Shown here: one piece after another, positions 8,983 to 15,576 of the stretch
Layout of the letters: every line of letters begins with the position of its first letter
Numbering within the stretch: position 1 is the stretch's first letter
Assembly: GCA_946618265.1 (NCBI GenBank)
Contig: CAMOLA010000013.1
Location: 1-40,494, forward strand
Reading direction: 5' to 3'
Origin: an uncultured Eggerthellaceae bacterium
GTDB lineage: Bacteria; Actinomycetota; Coriobacteriia; Coriobacteriales; Eggerthellaceae
DNA length: 40,494 bases
The notes under the pieces: model-generated
Databases searched by the model: none
The model's input: only the letters and a program-made list of their open reading frames with translations
What the model was told of the DNA's origin: nothing
Translations under genes and position numbers: made by a program

Positions 8983-9234
8983 ATGAACTTCGCCAGCTGG
9001 GTCATTCTCGCGATCGTCGTCGCCGTATTGGCACTTGCCGTCCGCGCGACGTTTTTCAAACGCAAGAGCGGCGGATGTTGCGGCGGCCACGACGATGCGA
9101 AAGGCCCGCGCGGAAACGCGACCGAGGCCGCAGGATGTTCGGGTTGCAGCGGCAAGAGCTGCGAAACATGCGCCGTCTGGAGCACTATGCTTCAGCCGCG
9201 CATCATCCCCCTCGACCCTCCGAGTCGAGACTAA
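8983..9234 (+). CDS. FeoB-associated Cys-rich membrane protein
   Basis: 83 residues. One N-terminal membrane helix (about 5-24) is followed by a basic turn and a glycine/cysteine-rich tail with GGCCGG and a CSGC...CETC cluster. Small proteins of this layout directly after feoB form the FeoB-associated Cys-rich family. They may chaperone or sense iron or an Fe-S cluster at the cytoplasmic face. The start is 4 nt after the feoB stop, so translation is probably coupled. The last 15 residues, after the cysteines, look unconstrained. Confidence 0.85.
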   Translation: MNFASWVILAIVVAVLALAVRATFFKRKSGGCCGGHDDAKGPRGNATEAAGCSGCSGKSCETCAVWSTMLQPRIIPLDPPSRD

Positions 9235-9238
9235 AGGG

Positions 9239-9487
9239 CGAAACGGATCTCCAGGGGAAATGCTTCATACGGACCGAAAGGGAGTCTCCCTTTCGGTCCG
9301 TGACCGTTGGGGAGACTCCCTTTCGGTCCGTACGCCGGAGAGGCGCGCTTGGCAAAGCGGAGCTGAATGCCGGCTCGGTGGGGTAAGGGCCCGCACGATA
9401 TGTCGACTGAAGGTGCAATGATTGCCTGAACCCGCCAAGGGGAAGTGTTTCAGGGTTTTAATACATTGCCCTGGAGGCCCGTTTCAC
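9239..9487. repeat. Family E inverted-repeat element enclosing a Family A hairpin
   Basis: The left arm GAAACGGATCTCCAGGGG (from 9240) and the right arm CCCTGGAGGCCCGTTTCAC (to 9487) are imperfect inverted copies of each other. They match the arms of the element at 14.4 kb. Between them lie a Family A two-hairpin unit and a third motif copy (GGGGAAGTGTTTCA, near 9440). It looks like one repeat inserted within another. No gene is visible between 9235 and 9553. Confidence 0.6.
9269..9331. repeat. Family A two-hairpin intergenic element, copy 2
   Basis: The perfect stem GGACCGAAAGGGAG / CTCCCTTTCGGTCC is followed by GACCGTTGGGGAGACTCCC and a second half ending CGGTCC. It has the same two-part layout as the copy at 5.7 kb. 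Confidence 0.85.
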
Positions 9488-9494
9488 GTTCACG

Positions 9495-9535
9495 AAAAAA
9501 AGGAGGCCCGAAACAAAGGGCCTCCTTTTTGTTTT
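9495..9535. terminator. Bidirectional intrinsic terminator
   Basis: The stem AGGAGGCCC / GGGCCTCCT with an 8-nt loop is flanked by A-runs on the left and a T-run on the right. It can therefore stop both the plus-strand feo transcript and the minus-strand ACT-protein transcript, which converge here. Confidence 0.92.
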
Positions 9536-9553
9536 GGCAATGCCGTTTTGAGG

Positions 9554-9982
9554 TTACGCCACGTCCTCCTGGGACAGCAGCTTGAACCCGGCTTCCTCGA
9601 TGGTCTTGGCGGCGTCGGCGGCCTGCGCTTCGCCGCGAATCTTCAGGACATCGACGGCGGTGTCGCCGTTGATGGAGAAGCAGTAGCCGTACTCGATGTT
9701 GAGGTCGAGCGAGCCGAGCGTGTCGAGCAGGTCGGCGAGCCCACCGGGCCTGTTGGGGACCTGGATGGCGGAAACCTTCGTGGCGACGGCGCGGAAATCG
9801 GCCTGCTCCAAGACCTCGAGCGCATGCTCGGGCTTGTCGCAGATGATGCGGACGACGCCGTAGTCGGTCGTGTCGGCGATGGTCAGCGCAGACATGCTGA
9901 CGCCAGCATCGGCGAGCGTGCGGCAGAGCGCAGCCAAGCGCCCCTCCGAGTTCTCCAGGAAGACGGTAATCTGGTCGATCAT
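9554..9982 (-). CDS. Tandem ACT-domain protein
   Basis: 142 residues that fold naturally into two ACT domains (about 1-70 and 71-140). The first begins ITVFLENSEGRLAALCRTL and the second has VPNRPGGLADLLDTLGSL. ACT pairs bind small ligands, often amino acids. This arrangement, a stand-alone ACT pair next to a phenylacetate-CoA-ligase-like gene, is common in anaerobes, where it is thought to sense amino-acid or aryl-acid status. The ATG at 9982 is preceded by GGGAG. It lies 4 nt after the ligase stop and ends at the bidirectional terminator. Confidence 0.9.
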   Translation of the reverse strand: MIDQITVFLENSEGRLAALCRTLADAGVSMSALTIADTTDYGVVRIICDKPEHALEVLEQADFRAVATKVSAIQVPNRPGGLADLLDTLGSLDLNIEYGYCFSINGDTAVDVLKIRGEAQAADAAKTIEEAGFKLLSQEDVA

Positions 9983-9986
9983 GATG

Positions 9987-11294
9987 CTATTCTCCCTTCT
10001 CGCGCAAGTCGATGACGCGCTTTGCCTTGCCTTCGGAACGCGGAATCGACTTCGGCTCGACGATCTTGACCTTCAGGCCGACGGACAGCGCGCTCTTCAT
10101 CTTGGACTCGACTTCCTTCTGCAGCGCCTCGATCTCGCGGATCTCGTCGAAGCCGAAGCCCTGCTCGAGCTCGACCTTGAGCGTGACGCGGTCGAGGTGA
10201 TCGACGGTCGTGACCTCGACCTGGTACCAGCTGGACAGCTCGGGCACCGTCTTCATGACGTCCTCGATCTGGCTCGGGAAGACGTTGACGCCGCGGATGA
10301 TGAGCATGTCGTCGGTACGGCCGTGCAGACGGTCGATGCGGCGATGCGTGCGCCCGCAGGGGCACTCGCCCGGCATGATGCGCGTGATGTCGCGCGTGCG
10401 GTAGCGCACCACGGGCGTCGCCTCGCGGTCGACCGTGGTCAGCACGAGCTCGCCCCATTCGCCGTCGGGCAGCACTTCGCCGGTCTCCGGATCGATGATC
10501 TCGGCATAGAAGTGGTCTTCGGCCAGGTGCAGGCCCTGCTGCTCCCAGCACTCGATGGCCACGCCCGGGCCCATCGTCTCGGTCAGGCCGTAAACGTCGA
10601 GCACCTTGTAGTTGAGCTTCTTCTCGAGGTCGGCGCGGAAGTTGTCGGAGAACGCCTCGGCACCGTGGATGCCGGCGCGCAGGTGGAAGTCCTTGGCCGG
10701 GTCGAGACCCATGGCGATGGCCGTATCGGCGATATGCATGGCGTAAGACGGCGTGCAGCAGATGATGGTCGAGCCCATCTCGCGCAGGATGCGAATCTGG
10801 CGCTCGGTGTTGCCCGCAGACATCGGGATGGTCGTGCACTTTGCGGCAATGCCGCCGTAATGGGCGCCAAGGCCGCCCGTGAACAGGCCGTACCCATAGC
10901 ACACGTGGCAAATGTCGTCTTCGCCACCGTTCGCGTATTCGATGCCGCGCGCGAAGCAATCGCCCCAGATTTCGAGGTCGTGCTCGGTGTAACCGCCCAC
11001 GGTGGCAACGCCGGTCGTACCCGAAGACATATGAATCTCGCGAACGTCCTTCAGTGGAACGGCGAACAGGTTGAACGGATAGTTGTCGCGCAAATCCTGC
11101 TTGGTGGTAAACGGAGCCTTGGCCACGTCGGCAAGAGTTTCGACACCATAGGGATCGAACCCGGCGTCGTCGAACAGCTGCTTGTAGAACGGGACGTTCT
11201 CGTAGCAGGTGACGATTGTCTTCTTGACCCCCTCGAGTTGCAACGCCTCGAGTTGATCGTGAGGCAACGTCAGGATGTCCTTCTCTTCTGTCAT
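9987..11294 (-). CDS. Phenylacetate-CoA ligase family enzyme (adenylate-forming)
   Basis: 435 residues from the preferred start. Visible ANL-superfamily motifs are the P-loop HMSSGTTGVATVGGYTEHD, the A5 region YGLTETMGPGVA, the A7/A8 region RYRTRDITRI and GRTDDMLIIRG, and a C-terminal PaaK lid domain. CGRTHRR fits the PaaK family's second signature. The reaction is ATP-dependent CoA ligation of an aryl acid such as phenylacetate or indoleacetate; the exact substrate is unknown. I prefer the ATG at 11294, with AAAGGTG 5 nt before it, over the in-frame ATG at 11309. The ACT-domain gene follows 4 nt after the stop. Confidence 0.9.
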   Translation of the reverse strand: MTEEKDILTLPHDQLEALQLEGVKKTIVTCYENVPFYKQLFDDAGFDPYGVETLADVAKAPFTTKQDLRDNYPFNLFAVPLKDVREIHMSSGTTGVATVGGYTEHDLEIWGDCFARGIEYANGGEDDICHVCYGYGLFTGGLGAHYGGIAAKCTTIPMSAGNTERQIRILREMGSTIICCTPSYAMHIADTAIAMGLDPAKDFHLRAGIHGAEAFSDNFRADLEKKLNYKVLDVYGLTETMGPGVAIECWEQQGLHLAEDHFYAEIIDPETGEVLPDGEWGELVLTTVDREATPVVRYRTRDITRIMPGECPCGRTHRRIDRLHGRTDDMLIIRGVNVFPSQIEDVMKTVPELSSWYQVEVTTVDHLDRVTLKVELEQGFGFDEIREIEALQKEVESKMKSALSVGLKVKIVEPKSIPRSEGKAKRVIDLREKGE

Positions 11295-11424
11295 TAGAAC
11301 ACCTTTCATGATTGCCCAGGGCGCGTACTACCCTGGTTTTCACGATTTACGCGAGGGGTATCATACCGCATAAAGCACAACCCGCGCTGAGTGTAAAGGT
11401 AGTTTCATGACGATTTAAACAATC

Positions 11425-11438
11425 AATTGCATGCAATT
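11425..11438. promoter_or_regulatory. 14-bp perfect palindrome in divergent promoter region
   Basis: AATTGCATGCAATT lies in the AT-rich 296-nt gap between the divergent ligase and nfeD genes, and CTTACGTAAG is another palindrome about 35 nt away. It could be an operator for a dimeric regulator of the ligase operon. This is a guess from symmetry and position. Confidence 0.4.
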
Positions 11439-11521
11439 TATGATGCATTGTTTCGGAGATAATGCATCACCTTACGTAAGCATTACAGAAGCAGTGCCTG
11501 GTGCGCCCGACGCCTCCGTTT

Positions 11522-11530
11522 TGCTATACT
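11522..11530 (+). promoter_or_regulatory. Extended -10 promoter for nfeD-SPFH operon
   Basis: TGC followed directly by TATACT (11525-11530) is a good extended -10 box, about 60 nt upstream of the nfeD start. I see no clear -35. Confidence 0.45.
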
Positions 11531-11590
11531 CAAACGAAACAAATTCAGCCGAGCGGCTGGATCGATCGTGAGGACTGGAACGGGATAACC

Positions 11591-12034
11591 ATGGGCATAG
11601 ACACCCTGCTTGCTTCACCATTCGTATGGCTCGTCGTCGCGGCAATAGCGGCCGTGGTCGAGGCGGTGTCGTTCGGCCTCATCACGCTGTGGTTCTTCGT
11701 CGGCGCGCTCGCCGCGTTCGTCGTCGCCTTCTTGGGCGGATCGCTCGTGGTCCAGCTCGCGGTGTTCCTCGTCGTGTCCATCGCTTGCCTCGTCCTGCTC
11801 AGGCCCGTCATCATGAAGAACCGCAAGCGCGGCAAGGAGCACGAGGCGAGCCCCGTCGGCAGCAACGCGGTCGTCGTCGAGGCGATCGACAACGATGCCA
11901 TGGTCGGCCGTGTCGAAACGCCCGACCACATGACCTGGGCGGCCATCTCGGCTGACGGATCGCCGATCGACGCGGGCGCGCGCGTCCGCGTCGTTGACAA
12001 CAAGTCGATAAAGCTCGTCGTAGAAAGGATGTAA
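11591..12034 (+). CDS. NfeD-like membrane protein
   Basis: 147 residues. Two to three hydrophobic helices in the first 75 residues are followed by a basic segment (MKNRKRGKEHEA) and a C-terminal OB-fold-like domain ending AGARVRVVDNKSIKLVVE, as in NfeD C-terminal domains. Such proteins partner SPFH/stomatin proteins in membrane microdomains. The upstream frame is open to 11501, but the ATG at 11591 begins at the natural N-terminus before the first helix. The next gene starts 1 nt after its stop, so the two are almost certainly co-translated. Confidence 0.88.
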   Translation: MGIDTLLASPFVWLVVAAIAAVVEAVSFGLITLWFFVGALAAFVVAFLGGSLVVQLAVFLVVSIACLVLLRPVIMKNRKRGKEHEASPVGSNAVVVEAIDNDAMVGRVETPDHMTWAAISADGSPIDAGARVRVVDNKSIKLVVERM

Positions 12035-12035
12035 C

Positions 12036-13004
12036 ATGATCGGAGCTTTACTACCCCTTTTGGTCCTCATCGTCATCGTCGTCTTCCTGGCGCTATCGTG
12101 CATCAAGATCGTGCCCCAGGCCGAGACGATGGTCGTCGAGAGGCTCGGATCGTACCTGACGACCTGGAGCAACGGCCTGCATTTCAAAGTGCCGTTCATC
12201 GACCACATCCGCGCACACATCTCGCTCAAGGAGCAGGTGGCCGACTTCCCGCCGCAGCCCGTCATCACCAAGGACAACGTCACGATGTCCATCGACTCGG
12301 TCATCTTCTACAAGGTCATGGACCCGCGCCTGTACTGCTACGGCGTCGAGAACCCCATCATGGCCATCGAGAACCTCACCGCAACCACGCTGCGCAACAT
12401 CATCGGCGACATGGACCTCGACACGACGCTCGTTTCGCGCGACACCATCAACGCGCAGATGCGCTCCATCCTCGACGAGGCCACCGACGCCTGGGGCATC
12501 AAGGTCAACCGCGTCGAAGTGAAGAACATCACACCGCCGCGCCAGATCCAGGAAGCCATGGAAAAGCAGATGAAGGCCGAACGCGAGAAGCGCGAGGCGG
12601 TCCTGCTCGCCGAAGGCCAGAAGCAGAGCGCCATCACCATCGCCGAGGGCAACAAGCAAGCCCAGATCCTCTCCGCCGAGGCGCGCAAGCAGACCGTCAT
12701 CCTGGCCGCCGAAGCCGAGAAGGAGCGTCAGATCCTCGACGCCGAGGGCGAGGCCCAGGCGATCCGCAACGTCCAGCTGGCCACGGCCGACGGCATCCGC
12801 ATGGTACGCGAAGCCGGCGCCGACTCCGCCGTGCTCACGCTGCAATCGTTCGAGGCGCTCAAGGAAGTGTCGCGCGGGCAGGCCACCAAGCTCATCATCC
12901 CGTCCGACATGCAGGGACTCGCCGGCATCGCCGCCGCGCTCAAGGAAGTTGTCGCCGACGCCCCCGCCGCCGCGCCCGAGCCCGCACCGCCTGCGGCGGA
13001 ATAA
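12036..13004 (+). CDS. SPFH/Band 7 (stomatin-type) membrane protein
   Basis: 322 residues. One N-terminal helix (1-22) is followed by the SPFH domain (IVPQAETMVVERLGSYL, then FPPQPVITKDNVTMSID and the GDMDLDTTLVSRDTIN segment). A long Ala/Glu/Lys/Gln coiled coil (about 175-250) and a Pro/Ala-rich tail complete it. This is the classical architecture of QmcA/stomatin-like proteins that oligomerise on the membrane. It is paired with the NfeD protein, its usual partner. Roles in membrane microdomains or protease regulation are known for the family; none can be assigned specifically here. Confidence 0.93.
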   Translation: MIGALLPLLVLIVIVVFLALSCIKIVPQAETMVVERLGSYLTTWSNGLHFKVPFIDHIRAHISLKEQVADFPPQPVITKDNVTMSIDSVIFYKVMDPRLYCYGVENPIMAIENLTATTLRNIIGDMDLDTTLVSRDTINAQMRSILDEATDAWGIKVNRVEVKNITPPRQIQEAMEKQMKAEREKREAVLLAEGQKQSAITIAEGNKQAQILSAEARKQTVILAAEAEKERQILDAEGEAQAIRNVQLATADGIRMVREAGADSAVLTLQSFEALKEVSRGQATKLIIPSDMQGLAGIAAALKEVVADAPAAAPEPAPPAAE

Positions 13005-13032
13005 ACGAGCGCTGCAGCTTCACGCAATTCCA

Positions 13033-13056
13033 AGGGCCGAGTTTTCGCTCGGCCCT
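13033..13056 (+). terminator. Hairpin after the SPFH gene, weak terminator
   Basis: A 9-bp stem AGGGCCGAG / CTCGGCCCT with a TTTTCG loop lies 29 nt after the stop. No T-run follows, so it may protect the 3' end or act with a factor. Confidence 0.45.
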
Positions 13057-13057
13057 A

Positions 13058-13147
13058 TACATTTGGGGACAGTCCCCAAATGTACGGTCAGTGACCGTTG
13101 GGGAGACTCGGAGGTCACTATACATTTGGGGACAGTCCCCAAATGTA
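13058..13147. repeat. Family B element: two copies of a 27-bp palindrome
   Basis: Palindromes at 13058-13084 and 13121-13147 share TACATTTGGGGAC / GTCCCCAAATGTA and are identical. They are separated by a spacer containing GTGACCGTTGGGGAGACTC, the same inner motif as the Family A elements, which links the two families. Each is followed by CGGTCAGT. The rest of the 293-nt gap (13005-13297) holds no gene. Confidence 0.88.
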
Positions 13148-13297
13148 CGGTCAGTAGGGTTCCTACACGCGAATGAGGTTTCACCACCCCTCCCCCGAGA
13201 TTGACCAGAACGGTCCCCAGCACATGGAGCTGTCGTTTTTGTCGGTAAGTTTACAGCGTGAGACATATCAGCCGGCAAGGGCGTACCTTTATATGAA

Positions 13298-14404
13298 ATG
13301 AAGAACCAGGAACCGACAACCACTATGACGAACACCGTGACGACGGCGGATGCGTCCACTTCGCGCGAGCCCTTCGGACCGATTATCCGCATCATCGAGT
13401 TCTATTTCCTTTCGGTGATGATCGCCGTGCTCGGCTATGGCCTTGTATCGAATCCGGCCCATTTCATATACGACATATCAATGCTGCGCGTCGGCGCCGT
13501 CATGATCGCGGCTGCCCGTTCCGTTTGGCTCATCGAGCGTCGCTCCACCGGCACGCGCCTGTTCGTCGTGCTGTCCATGTCTGGCGTCATCGTGCTCTCG
13601 ATACTCGACGTCATCTTCGGCGGCGAGTTCGAGAAAATCGCCGCCGTCCTCAGCCTGCCCCTCGTGATTGCAGGCGGCATCCTTTACTTTGGCGGGTCGT
13701 TCTTCATCCTCGGCTATTTCGCCTTCTCGCCCAAGGTCAAGCGAATCTTCGTCGTGCCGCCCAGCACCAATCCTCAGCCGACCTCGAACGCCGACGAGGA
13801 TATCTACGAGAAGCCCTTCACCTGGCCTTGGTTCAGGAACCTCGGCATTTACTACTGCGCGTTCTCGATCATGGGACATTGGGCCGAAATCGGCTTCTGC
13901 TGGCTCATCGTGCTCGGCGTGGTCATGGGCGATTACGACTTCACGCACGCACAGCTGTGGGATTGGTGGCTGTGCCCCTACCCCGCCGAGGGACTTGCCG
14001 TCGTGCTCATCGCCGTTCTGCTGGCGCCGTTCAAGGAATGGCTGCTGAAGAAGTTCAAGGGCAATGTCGCGCTGGCGCTCGTCATCAGCTTCCTCGTGAA
14101 CATGCTCGTGTGCGCTTCGATCGACTTCACCACCGGCATCACCGCCAACGCCAACTACGAGCTGTGGGATTACCGCGATTTGCCCTTCAACTTCATGGGC
14201 CAGATTGTCTTGCAGAACACCCTCGTCTACTCGGTCGCCGCGACGTTCATCGTATGGGTGCTGTACCCCATCATGGCCAAGTGGCTGCACAGGATGCCGC
14301 CGCGCTACGCCAACGGCCTGTTCTTCGGCTGGCTCGCCTTCTACATCTTCCTCGAGCTGCTCTACTACGTGCACATCACCCCCACCGGCATCGTCTTCGG
14401 CTAG
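13298..14404 (+). CDS. CmpB-type multi-pass membrane protein (putative type IV ABC transporter permease family), paralog 1
   Basis: 368 residues with about eight to ten helices. The C-terminal part resembles the PF06541 (ABC_trans_CmpB) family: an aromatic HWAEIGFCW helix, then LWDYRDLPFNFMGQI followed by two more helices. That motif is the most characteristic match. The function of the family is unproven despite its name. A second protein of the same build is encoded at 35878-37062. A TTATAT -10 box lies only 4 nt before this ATG, so the true start may be the in-frame ATG at 13325 (MTNTVTTADAS), which has AGGAA upstream. Monocistronic by context. Confidence 0.75.
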   Translation: MKNQEPTTTMTNTVTTADASTSREPFGPIIRIIEFYFLSVMIAVLGYGLVSNPAHFIYDISMLRVGAVMIAAARSVWLIERRSTGTRLFVVLSMSGVIVLSILDVIFGGEFEKIAAVLSLPLVIAGGILYFGGSFFILGYFAFSPKVKRIFVVPPSTNPQPTSNADEDIYEKPFTWPWFRNLGIYYCAFSIMGHWAEIGFCWLIVLGVVMGDYDFTHAQLWDWWLCPYPAEGLAVVLIAVLLAPFKEWLLKKFKGNVALALVISFLVNMLVCASIDFTTGITANANYELWDYRDLPFNFMGQIVLQNTLVYSVAATFIVWVLYPIMAKWLHRMPPRYANGLFFGWLAFYIFLELLYYVHITPTGIVFG

Positions 14405-14405
14405 C

Positions 14406-14523
14406 GTGAAACAGGTCTCCAGGGGAATCGTCTCTCTAACGATGAGAAACTTGCCCTGGAGACCTGTTACACAGGATGTTGTAACATTGTCAGTGAAACA
14501 CTTACTCTGGAGACTTGATTCAC
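14406..14523. repeat. Family E inverted-repeat element
   Basis: GTGAAACAGGTCTCCAGGGG (14406) pairs with CCCTGGAGACCTGTTACAC (to 14472), with one mismatch. A third related arm pair, GTGAAACAC...TGATTCAC, covers 14493-14523. It occupies nearly the whole gap between the CmpB gene and the metallo-hydrolase gene. The arms match those flanking the 9.2-9.5 kb gap. Confidence 0.75.
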
Positions 14524-14543
14524 GTTAGTAGAGGGGAACGATC

Positions 14544-15335
14544 ATGGCATCTCATACGTTTACGTTCATGGGGAGCGGGGCCGGATGCGGCGTGCCCGCT
14601 TTCTTCTGCAACTGCCCTGCTTGCAAGGAAGCCCGGGAGAATCCGCGCGCGCGGCGCGGCGACTGCGGCGCCATGGTGACGGGGTCCACGCGCACGCTCA
14701 TCGACACCCCGCCTGATATCCGCCAATACTTCATCCGTGAGAACGTGTCGTACGTCGACGACCTCATTTATACGCATTGGCATTTCGACCACGTCGGAGG
14801 ACTCGGCGAACTCGAATACATGGTCCAGTTGCTGACCAAGACGCAGCTGCCCACGTACGCGAGCCCCTACACCCTCGCGAGCATCGGAAAGGAATTCGAG
14901 TACATGATGTACTGCCTGGCCACGTGCGAATGGAACCCGTTCGAGGAGCTCGAGCTCGACGGCGTGAAGTACACGGCGCTTCCCGTGACCCATGCTCCCG
15001 GCACGTATGGCTACCTCATCGAAACAGACGAGACGCGCATGTTCTACGCCTGCGATACCGGCAAGCTTCCGCCCGAAACGGCCGAGCGCGTGAAGGGCGT
15101 CGACATTCTGGCGATGGATGCGACCTACTGGAAGGAAAACGGCTATCCCCAGTCGCACCACAGCGTGCAGGAGACCATCGAGGAAGGCCTCGAGCTCGAC
15201 GCCGGCAAAATCTACCTCACGCATCTCTGCATGCACTACAGCGAGCCCATCACGCTCGCAGAACTCGAGGAGTACCTCACCCAATACGACGGTCGCGTCC
15301 AACCCGCCGCCGACGGCCTCTCCTTCCCGATCTAG
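14544..15335 (+). CDS. PhnP-like metallo-beta-lactamase-fold hydrolase
   Basis: 263 residues. It opens with GSGAGCGVPAFFCNCPAC, the cysteine-rich entry of PhnP-type phosphodiesterases, whose CxCxxC group binds structural zinc. The metal-site motif THWHFDH follows, and later motifs supply LPVTHAP, ACDTG and THLCMH. These match the PhnP/Lactamase_B_2 fold. Homologues hydrolyse cyclic phosphodiesters; the substrate here is unknown since no phosphonate genes are adjacent. The ATG has AGAGGGGA upstream and sits just after a Family E repeat. It is transcribed alone and faces the convergent EF-G-like gene. Confidence 0.9.
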   Translation: MASHTFTFMGSGAGCGVPAFFCNCPACKEARENPRARRGDCGAMVTGSTRTLIDTPPDIRQYFIRENVSYVDDLIYTHWHFDHVGGLGELEYMVQLLTKTQLPTYASPYTLASIGKEFEYMMYCLATCEWNPFEELELDGVKYTALPVTHAPGTYGYLIETDETRMFYACDTGKLPPETAERVKGVDILAMDATYWKENGYPQSHHSVQETIEEGLELDAGKIYLTHLCMHYSEPITLAELEEYLTQYDGRVQPAADGLSFPI

Positions 15336-15522
15336 CGCACAGGTCCGTCCCGCTGCCCCGTATCCTGCAAGGCGCCGCTCACTTGCGCTGTATTACGCCA
15401 ACTTGCTGTACGATTGGCACAATATCGAGCAAGTGAGCGACTGGATGGAAGGCTGCAACGCAAACGAGAAGCCAGCTTTCCAATAGATTGCAACGCCGTC
15501 CGTCTCCGTTGCCTTTCAACTT

Positions 15523-15551
15523 AAAAAGAGGCGCCCGATGTGGGCGCCTCT
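15523..15551 (-). terminator. Intrinsic terminator of the EF-G-like gene
   Basis: Read on the minus strand, AGAGGCGCCC and GGGCGCCTCT form a GC-rich stem followed by TTTT. It lies 26 nt past the stop of the EF-G-like gene. Confidence 0.92.
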
Positions 15552-15576
15552 CGTTTGCAGTGCTGTTTACCGAGCG

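Noticed and set aside
13058..13147. CRISPR array
   Set aside because: Only two repeats, each a perfect palindrome with a spacer containing another repeat's motif, and no cas genes.
12940..13395. Minus-strand frame of about 150 codons across the Family B palindromes
   Set aside because: It overlaps the SPFH gene and two 27-bp palindromes and has no family features; it is a shadow.
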